DNA of 64,000 bases, taken from the NCBI RefSeq assembly GCF_963422355.1, contig NC_085087.1:6281036-6345035 (forward strand), in the 5' to 3' direction. Every line of letters starts with the position of its first letter. The stretch's first letter is position 1. The notes under the pieces were generated by a model. The model did not search any database. It had not been told where the DNA came from and worked only from the letters and a program-made list of their open reading frames with translations. This DNA comes from Corticium candelabrum (taxonomy: Eukaryota > Porifera > Homoscleromorpha > Homosclerophorida > Plakinidae). A program made the translations under genes and the position numbers. This document shows positions 27,190 through 38,191 of the stretch, piece after piece.

Positions 27190-27254
27190 AACCATCTTGT
27201 AGTAGGTTAGTCTATCTACTTGTGCTAGATGGATTAACCTACTATGAGATGGTT
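27190..27254. repeat. 65-nt hairpin, copy in unit C
   Basis: Same hairpin as at 8,367-8,433. Two stem differences here give G-T wobble pairs rather than mismatches. Confidence 0.7.
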
Positions 27255-27705
27255 ATAATTATCTACTGTTTAATTGCGACTAATGATCAGACGCACTCAC
27301 TCACTCACTGATTTATTAATTAAGTTGCTCCACACATACACTCATTTAGGGAACATCTCCAATATTACCGGACGTTTTCTTTGATTCGAACAATGATCAG
27401 ATTGGTGGTGACCACCTTCCCACCCCTTCAATTCAAACAATGTTTGACAGATGTTTACAACACTGAGTGCCACAGAGGTGAATCAGTACGTGGGCTAGCC
27501 TGTAGTTTAGACCTATCACTTTAATATCTAGTGTCAGACACTTTCGGGTCTTTACCCCACTCACCCACTTCTCAATGTTAATTGTTGGGATTGGAGAAAA
27601 TGTTTGGTAATTGGAGATGTCCCCTTTCTCACGCACTCAGCTCTTGCTCTTTGCCATGCTTACTCGTTACATGTACGTTACTGCGCATGCATGGGGAAGA
27701 CCACT

Positions 27706-28682
27706 TGGATGTCAGTGCTTTGCAATGTTTGCACTTGATGTTCATTTTGCCAATGTTGTTAGGAGTAGGCTTCAGTGTAAGATATCTAATAGAAACGTTT
27801 AGTAAATGACGTCATGCAAGATAGAGGAGAACCTGTACGCCAAAGGACCATTTGTGTTACTGCTATAACTATGATTTTCCATAAGCATTGACGACGGTAT
27901 GCATTGCCTACATAGACACAGTTCCAAAAAGGAGACAACTTGGTTAGAAAGTATTAGAATATTTTAGAAGTATGTGATTATTGACACGCGCGCTAAGCGC
28001 GTGTTAATTGAGTAAGACAGCGGTGCTCATCGTTAACTCTTTCATTGACTGGAGAAGAAGTTTTAGTAGTAGCTTTCGCGATCCGTCGACGGGCACTGCG
28101 CTGGCGTTGTCAGTCAAGCCGGCGAGTAGCTTCGCTAGCTTTTTCCTGTCGCAGTGATAACTTTTGTCGCTTTGCCTTTGACGGAATAGCGGACAGAGAG
28201 CGCTTTTTGCGAGGCATTTTGACAGTGTACAGGCGGGTTTGCTGTAATGACAACTTTTTGTCGCGCTTTAGCCAAACAGCAGAGCGTTTGTGACGTCACA
28301 ATAGGTGACGCAACAATAAGTAGGCATAGGATGACATCAAGAAGTACAGATGAACGCCAGCAACGCCTAGGTATTGGACACAGACTACCGAAAACGTCAC
28401 CAGTTGCTATTCCAAACTGAGAAAAGGCTGCATGCTAAAAGAAAAGCGAGGAAGTGCAGCGGTTTGCGAGCGCATAGGGAACAAACTTTTTGTGACGTCA
28501 CGATTATCAAAAAAAAGCCAACACAAAGCAAAGTACAGGGCACTGGCCACCGCGAAGAGCACCAGTTGCTTTACGAAAGTAGAGAAGGTTATGTGCTAAA
28601 AGAGGAGCGGGAAGGAATAGCAGTTTGCGAGCAATTACGAAACAAAAATTGCCCATTGGCCTACTTTCCTTTATAGATATAG

Positions 28683-28731
<49 letters not shown>

Positions 28732-28796
28732 TATTATATCTCGAGCTCAATTGACATAACAAGAGTGAGGCTCGCTTCGCTCGCCAACTATACAGC
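27706..28796. other. 1.1 kb segment replacing part of unit C
   Basis: This sequence replaces the 3 kb expected between 9,068 and 12,095 of unit A, including the last exon of the collagen/fibrinogen-like gene. It has a small hairpin (acacgcg/cgcgtgt near 27,984), two imperfect direct repeats (about 28,375-28,480 and 28,545-28,640, sharing caccagttgct and agcggtttgcgag-like blocks), two palindromic tgacgtca sites in ttgtgacgtcac context near 28,291 and 28,492, and an AT microsatellite at 28,686-28,727. Two open frames (28,045-28,293 and 28,374-28,676) have no recognised domain. It may be a non-autonomous transposon. Confidence 0.45.
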
Positions 28797-28956
28797 TAAC
28801 ATGCAGTCCAGATTATGCAGTCAATGGAGCAAATCGATCAAATAAACTGCTGCTATTGGGACGTACAAAATATCGTGTTGTGTGGATTTGAATATGTTTG
28901 ATGTTTCTGATGTGATGTGCATGCTATAGCTGACCCTCATTAATAGAAATGCTTAC

Positions 28957-29662
28957 CCTATTGCAGAATTGCTGCAGAGATGACGCTTGCAGTAAAGGTC
29001 TCCACTTATTCTCACCAATATTCGTGCTTCTTTACTTTTCATCTGCAATGAGGCTGTAGAGAGATGATGCGCTGTAGCTGAGGGTGATCCATCTGACTGT
29101 TCCATTTACTTTCATTCCCAAACGAAGTTCAGTAAATTGTAGTGTCCAATACGAAGCAAGTTTTGCTTCTTTGTCGTCCAAATCCAAATTAGTTGGTTGG
29201 AATGTTTCTTTGTTTGACCACAGTTTGCTTTTATAGGTGAAGGTTTGTTGATTTCCATCTATTTTCATGATCAGAATCCAACCTTTATTAGCATCACAAA
29301 ATGCCTGTTGTAGACAAATCTTATTGTAAATTATAGAAATTTATTTTCTATTGAAATAGCTCGATAGTCATAACCTGATAAGGTAGATCTTCGTAGACTG
29401 GTTTAATCCAATGCTTTCCACTTTTGGCATAAGACTTGTGGTAGAGTGCTACTTCCTTACAATAATGCAGGCAACAGAGCTGCCAGGTGTTATTAATTAA
29501 CAAGAGTGTCACCCAGCCTTTGCCATCACAATGCTCTACCTTATCTACTAGCTGATTATACCTCATCATACCTGATCAACACATTTACTGAATATATAGT
29601 TAATTGTTTATTTGTAACACACTCTGATGTGCTTACCCTTTCTGTCATTAGAGCACGCGTTT
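28957..29662 (-). pseudogene. collagen/fibrinogen-like gene, copy C (broken)
   Basis: Exon 6 starts at about 29,305 and runs down to 28,957, with a TAC-to-TAA nonsense change at the codon after DEK near 29,032. Exon 5 (about 29,376-29,575) has several small indels that scramble the stretch matching LLTPGSSSLLP. Exon 4 is cut at 29,662, just after the CSNDRKG coding part, where gypsy-type retrotransposon sequence begins. Exon 7 is missing and replaced by the 27,706-28,796 segment; exons 1-3 are missing. It is not functional. Confidence 0.85.
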
Positions 29663-32170
29663 GACGAACTGTCACGGGCTAGGACAAGTTCCAAATCCGG
29701 ATCGTAGTGTGTCGGAACTCTGTCTTCCAACAGCAGGCTTACCACGATTTCGATAATTTCGACTTTGCTTACTACCCCAGCGCCATTCTCCATCTTTCTG
29801 TAGTAATCAGTGCAATGGTTGCAGTCGGCTTTGAGTAGTACTGCGCCATTCCTAAGAATGAGCGAAGTTGAGTGATGTTTTGAGGAAGTGGCATCTGTTT
29901 GATGGCTTGTGTTGTTTTGGGCGATTGGTGGAGGCCCCGTACTGAGACAATGTGCCCGTATTTATTCGACGGAGTTTTGCAAATGCGACACTTGTCCTGA
30001 TTAACCTTGAGGCCATATTCTTGGAAGACTCTGTAGTACCGAATCCAAGATTGTGAGGTGTTTTTCAGTAGTTCGGCCGGTAATGATAATGTCACCGAGG
30101 TAACATTGTACTCTCGCTATGCCCTGTAGTATTTGGTCCATAGTACATTGCCAGATTGCTGGCGCAGAGGCGACGCCGTACGGTAACCGCTGATATTGAT
30201 AAAGTCCTTTTAGCGTGTTGACGACCATATATTTCTTTGAGTCTTCTTCGAGTTCTATACGCTCGAGGTCGAGGACGCTAGATTGTCTTCCCCCACTCAA
30301 GCGCGCGAATATGTCAACGATCCGTGGCAAAGGGTAAGAGTCGATGTCTGTCTAGCTGTGGATTCACTGTCACTTTGAAATCACCACAGATACGGAAGGT
30401 ATTGTCCCGTTTCATAGAAGTTACTATGGGAGCGGCCCACTCACTGTGTTGAATTCGCTTCACCAGACCGTTCCGTTTGAGGTTATCTAGTTGCTGTTCC
30501 ACTAGTGGCTTCCATGCTAAAGGTACTAGTCTGGCCTTCCAGGACCGCGGTCTACTGTTCTCGTTTAAGACAATTCTAGCTTTTACTCCCTTGATCGCAC
30601 CTAGTCCCGGTGAGAACACATCTGCATGCTTGTTTAGGACACTGTCCTTGCAGATTTCTTTTGGTTTCTAGATGTAGCAGTAGCCGTTGTAGTTGTGTTT
30701 CTCGAAGCCATCCACATCCAAACAGAGCCGTCCTTTTTCCTGGAATACATAATGTTGGAGGCATCTCACCTGCTTAGTAGGTCGTACCGTCTCCCCTGTA
30801 TACGTTCGTAATTCAAGGGTCGTTGGCTTCAGGTTCACTAACGGGCGGAGCTGTTTGTCAAATTCGCTTTTGCTTATCACTGATAAAGCTGTCCCTGTGT
30901 CAAGTTCCATTTCAGGGCTTCTCTTCAATGGTGACATCTACTGTAATGGCCTTGTTTCCCTTTAGTTGAAACAATGTGCTGAGATTCTGGTTGTGATTGT
31001 AGCTATCATCGGAGCTTTCGTCGTCTATTTTCTGCTGTCTAGTCTTCACAACGTTTACTGTGTGCGAATTCCGTTGGCTCTTGGATCTATCCTTTCTCAA
31101 TAGTCTTTTGCTATCATTCGGCGTCGTTTGTTTCTTGTACGCCCTGATTACTTCGCGGCGTGCTTGTTGGATGTGGCCAATTTTCTGGCAAGCGTAACAG
31201 GTGGCTCCCTTGAAAGGGAATTTGTTTGCTGGATGATTCCCTGCGCATCGGTAGCATCTGTGCGTCGGTCGGGAACTAACATAACGAACGGCTGTATGCT
31301 CAGCATCCGGGTGGTTTCTCACTACGCCCCCTTGTAGAGTCTCAACATCTTTAGAGATTTGTTCGATGGTAATGCACTTCTTAACAGCAGAGTCAAAAAT
31401 GATGTCAGTTAGCTTTTCTGCCAGCATTAGTCGGAGCATTCTATCATTCCGAATACCAGCTATGAAGGGGTCACACAGCCGTTCGTTCCGCATTTCGTCT
31501 TTAAATTTGCAGTAGGAAGCTAGATGCTTCAAGGCCTTGACATAGTCGGTTACTGATTCCTGGGGCTGGCGCACTCTATTGTCAAATTCATACCTGCTGA
31601 CAAGTGCCGATCTCTCCAGTTTGACATGAGCTTTCATCATTTAAACTATGTTCTCGTATGTCACACTTGGATCAGTGAGTTTCTCTAGGGCGATTAGGGC
31701 CTTGATTACTTGAAAGGACTCATGCAGCTGGAACGTTTGCCATAAGGATAGCCTTCTTTCGTTCTGCATTGCGAATACCAGTCCCCAAGAAAAAGAATTC
31801 AACTGTTTCTAATTGTTCCTTATAATATTTCTAGTCACTGCCTTGGACGTACTGCGCCACTTTCCTGACGGGCTTGACCGTTTCCGGTTCTTGACCCCTT
31901 TCATCCCCTCCTTGCTCTGCCATTCGTACTCACTTCGGTACCGCCGATGTGTACTACTGCTAGTGGTGGAGTGGGCTGATCTCCGGTTATAAGTCTGTCT
32001 GTCAAAAAATGCAGCGTCTCACCTGAGTCGACTCTATAGCTGTCTTGTCTCTGTTGTTGGACCTGCGTAGATCAGGAAATCCTCGTCGCCAGTGTTGCGT
32101 CGCAAGCCGATCGCATTTGAAAACTCGTGGAATACCAAACAACTGTATTTCTACTATAGATCCCACTCAA
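29663..32170 (-). mobile_element. Ty3/gypsy LTR retrotransposon, 5' fragment, decayed
   Basis: On the minus strand the order is: possible primer-binding site (aacactggcgacgagga near 32,090), gag start (MAEQGG near 31,925, soon broken by TAG), gag with two zinc-knuckle remnants (CYRCAGNHPANK and CYACQKIGHIQQ, each missing its last Cys), aspartic protease (ELDTGTALSVIS near 30,890), then reverse transcriptase in three overlapping frames (30,619 to 29,772). The RT box reads CYLGD where active enzymes have YxDD, so the catalytic Asp is lost. RNase H, integrase and the 3' LTR are absent. The element stops at the joint with collagen/fibrinogen-like copy C. It is an inactive relic. Confidence 0.85.
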
Positions 32171-32217
32171 AACTAGAACACACCAATACGCATGTGCATA
32201 ATTGTAATCCCGTCTAG

Positions 32218-32766
32218 AGCCCGGTTCACAGTACGACGCTGGCACAGCGTACTGCGAGCGTTCTGGACGCTGAAAGGACGCTCACGAGAGTCAGTGAAGG
32301 CGCTGGCGCTGGACCATTCACAGTATTGTTTGTGTCTGACGAGCGTCCATCGCACAAAGAACACACTGCGACAGGGGTCTAGCGCTGCAAAGTAACCACG
32401 TGTGTACAATGTACTGACGACAGACATGGACGACGACGTTTTGCTTTCGTTGCGCTGCTGAGCCGTAGTTTCGATCAAGCGTTTCCTTTCATCCTTATGT
32501 CCTTGTACTCCTTTGACTGAACTTGCCAAACGCAGGGAAAACCACGCACACACTCAATGAAAACTTTCATCGAATCAATGATCGATACCATGTGAACGAA
32601 TAGAATATCTCGGATACGTCCATTGACTGACTTTCGATTGGTGCGAGCGTCGTACGAGCGTCGCGGACGCTGACATGTTCACAGTGTGACGCTGACGCTC
32701 GCTTATCGTCAGTGTCCAGGACGCTCGCACGACGCTCGTGCCAGCGTCGTACTGTGAACCGGGCTT
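32218..32766. mobile_element. 549-bp MITE with 28-bp terminal inverted repeats and TA target duplication
   Basis: The left end, agcccggttcacagtacgac and onward, matches the reverse complement of the right end (gtcgtactgtgaaccgggct) over about 28 bp. A TA lies on each side. The interior has many imperfect gacgctcg/cgagcgtc repeats in both orientations and no convincing gene. The ends share cCGGTTCACAg with the element at 2,051-2,488, so the two are probably related families. Confidence 0.8.
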
Positions 32767-33055
32767 TATCCACTACGTTACAACCAGGTCTAGAAGATAC
32801 TGAAAACTTTTTAATTATGTCTTTATTGTATGATTTGCAGCACGTGCATGTACAACTGTAGTGACTATAAACTTGCTCAGCGATCGCAAACGTACACGGT
32901 GCTCTGCAGGCATTGTCTTTTTATGAATTAATACAGACGGACTTTTGCAAAACCAGCAAATGCATGCAGCCCTTTACAATGTAACACATATCAAGACGAA
33001 GACAATTCATACTAGAAATATAAGTTTGTACTAGTTAACTTGTTAGTCAACAAGA

Positions 33056-33506
33056 CTAACAGCAACTAGATAAACAACCTGAGGATTTTGTTCCACGACA
33101 CTCATTAACTACAGCTTTCAAAGCCATGGTAACCCATACTTCCGCTTGCGCTGACTTTTTCTTTCCAGCCTTACAGTACGTAGCAAAGTGTTCGCAGTTA
33201 TTGCTTAAAGTGCTGTATTTTCCCCAACTTGCTTTATTCTCATACAATTTTTTAGCTTTGGCAATAATCTTCTCTGCAGTGCGTCCTCCCTCCGGATAGT
33301 CAAGAACAAAGAGAACAGTTCGGTTTGCATAGAAATCGAAGAATTGATCGCAAACTATCGCAGCTTGGTCTTTTCCATCTCCCGTCACATGGTAAACAAA
33401 ATGTTTGGTACAGCCTTTGTCGTCAATGAAACAGTTGTAAATACCGTGATGCCAAAGCCCCGTATCTCCGATGTTAACTGCCAAATGGTTGCCATCACGG
33501 AGATTA
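33056..33506 (-). CDS. LRAT-domain protein, subfamily A, copy 6 (main exon; first exon uncertain)
   Basis: The exon follows the acceptor ttgtttcag and encodes NLRDGNHLAVNIGDTG, LWHHGIYN, a short insertion (FIDDKGCTKHF) not found in other copies, VYHVTGDGKDQAAIV, then ANRTVLFVLDYPEGG and NNCEHFATYCKAGKKK. Both catalytic histidines and the NCEHF cysteine are present and the frame is open to the stop, so this copy may be active. It ends in a Cys-rich SSGCLSSCC tail that could be palmitoylated (inference), unlike copy 1. It is the only LRAT copy on the minus strand. A first exon with the family's 80-nt layout was not found; a weak candidate near 33,690-33,750 has a poor donor. Confidence 0.7.
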
Positions 33507-36104
33507 CTGAAACAATTTGCACATCATTTTCAGAGTCGAACGAGTACTGTATACAATACAATTAAGAATTGTGCCGATTAAATCCCTATTTATGCAGGTA
33601 AGCAAGGTTTCTAGCTCTAATATGTTGTTAATTAACCCAATACGTTATTAATTAATGGTACTATATTTACTAAGCCTACTTAATTAACGACCTGATGGAG
33701 TTTTTGTGACACAGTTTCTGTGTAAGATAAACAGTATGACACATCTCCCATCAATGAAGTCAGAGAATCCGCCACAAGAAACAAACAACGTATTCAATTT
33801 GCTAGACTCGCATAAAACTTGTGATGGCCAAGTTTGAACCCTCACTAGACAAGCGTATTCGATTAGGCAAAGACGAGAAAGAACGGAAAGCCAACACAGA
33901 AGATTTGGACGGGAATGCTGAAAATGTTGTGGATACATACAATGTCTTTGGTCAAGCAGTGGTGCTAAACAGTGTTACATAGTGTTAATTAAATTAGACC
34001 TCAGCAGCTGCATGGCCTTCCCAATATAAATTTTTAGAGGCCTGTCGACGCCATTGGCAACTTGCTAGATGTTTTGAGTCTGTAAAAGCCAAGATATGCG
34101 ATCCATTGTAGCTGCAATTAGCAAGCAGCTGCATCAGCCAGACGCTAGAGACCGGCTATACGTTCTATTTACATCTTGTATCTGGACGTAGGCGGTTAGG
34201 TAGCGTGGATCAATGCATGTTCTAGAGTCTAGATCTGTTTCGAGAAACGTTGAACATGTAAGGTTGAACGTAAAGGTCAAATGTAATCATGACAAGGTTA
34301 GAGATCAACATATGCAAACGCCATGCAGTTTCCACGCGAGCAATTAGTTGAAAGGCGCCGCTAATGGCAAGTTCTAATTTAATACAGTCATCTGAATAGT
34401 CGGTGAGAAAAGACCTTTTTGCCGTCTACTTCTCTTGCTGCCGCTTTAGCACGGTAAAAACTAAATCCATTAATTGTACTAAATAGTATGTAGTACAGAG
34501 CTAAAACTATTTTAGACCGTTTACTATCAGACTCATCGGTAACTCCTCCTCTCTAATCCTTATCATAAATCTAGAATTCCCATGGTTTGTCTGTGTTTCA
34601 AACTCTGCTTATAAATTTTAGTGAACCCGTTTACGACGGAAAAGCATACAGTCTTGCCTAGTCCTTACACTATAATCTTTGTAGTCACACAAAGATTCTC
34701 GAGCACTACACGTCGCTACTGCTAGAGTAATACGAGACCTTTTCTCGTGTAATCTTTTGCGGTATTCAGTTATTGTCAGAACTCTTCATTGTAGTACGTA
34801 GCTAGAGTACCAAATGCAACAAAAGACGAAAGCGTATGTATACGCTTTCGGTCTCGTATTTACAGCAGGATGCAGTTTCAGATTGTCCTAGCTGCAATGT
34901 CGGCGAAAACATGGTCTAACTAGGAAGAATTATTTGTGGTAACACATTGTTAGTCCAGCTCTCAGCAGTAGTGCAAAATCGTCTTGTATAGTGCCAGCTT
35001 CGTGTCAAAGAAGGGGCGGAACCCTTTTTAATTAATGTGCACTACGAAGAAACCGAGCTTCCCTCGTTATCGTGAAGGAGAAATTCTACCTAGGAGAAAT
35101 CAAGAAAAGTGTTTGTTTGTAAAACTTTTTATGTCCTCTAGATACTGTTTAGAATCGTTGTTCGACTATGAGGGCGGTTATGCACGCTTGCAAATTGCAA
35201 ACGATGTAGCGTTCCAGTTTTAATCCAATTCTGACTAATTTTATAGGCTTGGCCATCACTACGTGTTATCTGCCAACTCTTGACTACGTGGCTTTTCTAG
35301 CTAATTGTCTCGCTGTAGACCGTAGTACCTACAGTTGGCAGAATGCCTGACTTGCAATTGCTCTTAATTAATAATATTAATACCTCCAATCTCTTTCTCT
35401 CCTGAGCTTTACTTCTCCGATAACGGGAGGACCAGTTTCTGAAACAACGTTGTCGGACATGAAGATCAGGTGAGAAGTAGCAGTCCCTCTTAAGTTAGAT
35501 TTGTTGTGCGCATGCGCAGAAACATTACATTTGTGTGTCCTGTCAGCTAGCCCCATGCAATCCATCCATTCAGCACTCTTCCAGGAAGTGAGTCTCAAAT
35601 ATGGGATATATATGTATATATTTGTCGTAAATTAAGCCAAAATTTTCTGACAATAGGCAGTCGCGGACCTATTTGAGGCAAAGGATGTAGCTCTGCCTGT
35701 CAGCTAGATAGGATAAGTTGGGGTATTTGGTGATGGGGAAAATGCTCCAAGTATCCAATAGCAGTCACTGTTTGCGACTGAGAGCCGCCGTAGAGCTACA
35801 AGCTATATATATATATGGAGATTCGTCTTCTCCATATCTGCATGGTGCTCGATCTGCGGCACGGCAGTAAAGCACAGCTTTGCAAGCATAAAGGTAGCGA
35901 TTAGCATTCAAGTATCAGCTTCTGGTCAACTTACTAGCTGCCCTATATACTTGTTGCCTACATATCTATAGGCATGCTGCCTTGTAGCTAGGAAAAGAAG
36001 GTGCAACTAGTTCAACGCATGCCATTCTCACTTTAAATCAGATCCTTGCACAGGCTTTTGTGGTGTATTATATTTTCTACCGTGTGTGCATGTGTGTGCA
36101 AGTG

Positions 36105-36105
<1 letters not shown>
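33507..36105. other. 2.6 kb with no supported gene
   Basis: Only short open frames without recognisable motifs (33,684-33,938 minus, 35,035-35,223 plus, 35,377-35,598 minus). A small palindrome (cgaaagcgta-tgta-tacgctttcg, 34,827-34,850) is nested inside an inverted pair, aatacgagac/gtctcgtatt (34,727 and 34,851). Confidence 0.5.

Positions 36106-36106
<1 letters not shown>

Positions 36107-36170
<64 letters not shown>
36107..36170. repeat. (GT)n microsatellite
   Basis: GT run of about 60 bp. Confidence 0.95.
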
Positions 36171-36395
36171 ATGTTTGTTTGTGTGTGAGGCTCAAGATGT
36201 CTATCTCCCCCTGGTGCATGAGCTCTGGTAACACGTTTTCGATTTTGCAACATATGTGACGGAATCTTGGCAGGCTGCTGTCGATATATAGTGAGGAGTA
36301 GTTCCAGATTTAATAGCAGTTTTGGTCTTGCAAACCAAAATTTGGTTAATTTCTTTGCACAAGAGAATGGCAATTTTCTTGCACACTAAACCAAT

Positions 36396-36499
<104 letters not shown>

Positions 36500-36519
36500 G
36501 GATGTAGACTTAGATTCAT

Positions 36520-36676
36520 TTAAACAGACAATTTAGTTTTTACAGTCATTGCATGGTCAATGTTGAACATGCAATAGTGCTAATTTTTCCATGCAGGAAT
36601 CTTTTAAGAACGGAGACCACAGTTTTATATTGCAGTTGATGGCTTATATAAGCTTTACTGCAGGTCTAGAAATGTT
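36520..36676 (+). pseudogene. LRAT-B fragment, copy 7
   Basis: The intron end and the first part of exon 2 are recognisable (gcaggaatcttttaagaacggagaccac, then ttgcagttgatggc and tactgcaggtctagaaatgtta). Insertions of 10-12 bases disrupt the frame. The match stops at 36,676, where sequence equal to about 9,465 of unit A follows. Confidence 0.75.
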
Positions 36677-38191
36677 ATACATGTACCACGGAACATATCG
36701 ATACAAGGCTGCACGACTTTCATAGTGCAAGTCTTAGACAGACAATGTTAATTAAGTGGAAGGTTTACAGCGATTCATGCATTTAGCACCATTTGAAGTC
36801 AAAATTGTGTACTTACAAAGCTTCAATTTCTAGTCAACTGACTTGACCAACCCTTAGTCTCGCGTAGCCAGATCCCTTTCCGCTAATGTAATACAGTATC
36901 AAACTTTATGGTTAATTGATATCGATGGTAAAATGAGATACACTCTGCTGAAGCACGTACGTACGACCTAGCATCACTCAATAATTTAGTACTAATACAC
37001 TCACCATCTTTGCTGACGTCAACTGGTTCATGAAAACCAGGATTGTCATTCAGCAACACTAAACTAGCCTTGGAGTCCCGCACAAAACAATAGCGTTACC
37101 TAAACTGTACGGTATTGACCTCTAGAGAAACGTTTTTCAGCGGTACCATCGTGTGTGAATAATGGTATGGCAATCTCACAGCGGTAGCTATTCTAACTAA
37201 ACTGTTCAATAAATGATTCTACGTACTCAAAGTTTCCATACAGTTGGTATCTTATCCGGGAGGTTAGATAGCGCTAACGTTGTGTGTTGTTCGACCGAAA
37301 ATATGTAAAAACCCTGCTGCTGTACAATGACTGCATGAGGCTAGGAGACTGAAGGTAAGTTAGAAAACGCGTTCTGTGAGTAATGTCGAGAGGCATTGGT
37401 ATTCTTGTTGCTCGTTTGTTTTGAACATTGAAAACATGCAGAATGACAGCATGATAGGACCTGTGTGCACGTGATGTAGAGTTGTGTAGTATTGCCAAGG
37501 CCGGATTCATGACAAAAATTAAGTGCTGATCAAAGTGCATAATCTTAATTAATTAATTTGGCTATTCTTTGTTGCTGCAAGAAAGTGTCACATGCACAGA
37601 TCTCTAAAATTTACTAAGAGATTGTATACCTTGTCATTTCATATTCATTGGTGTTTATCTGTCGTTTCATCTGCCTACCTGGTCGTCTGTTTTTTGTTGT
37701 TGTTTTCATTACTTTTTCCGTCTGTTTGTCTGTCTATAAGTTGTCTGTTGGTTTGTATGATTGATGCTCTGCTTGTCTGTGAGTCAGGATTAGCTGTGCT
37801 TGCCTACCTGCATGACTGCTTTAGTGTTTGTCTAGAGTCTCCATTGAATGGTGTTAATTGCAGTAATAATGTATTCTTAGAATAGTGAAGTACTTCTAGG
37901 GGTAACAATTAAGATCTTGCAAAGTTGATGGCCAGGCTGCATGGGCCCTAGCTGTACCGACATATGTACATAGTTTGTCAATCTTGTTCAAATGAATATG
38001 TAAACACTGTAACCGCCTATAGCTAGTCAACATCAGTTGGTTAGATTTATGTTGTAATGTAATCAAGCATATAGTGTATAGACTACATGACCTACTACAA
38101 CGTACAATTTGGTAGATATCTTGCATGGAAACCCATTGTACAATTGTAGCATGTAATTGCTAGCGTGCAGTTACATAGCTAGTGCAGCGTC
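36677..38191. other. cassette spacer of unit D, no gene seen
   Basis: Collinear with 9,465-11,261 of unit A without the SINE-like insert. The open frame at 37,592-37,885 comes from the tgtctgtt-rich stretch and is not conserved. Confidence 0.6.
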
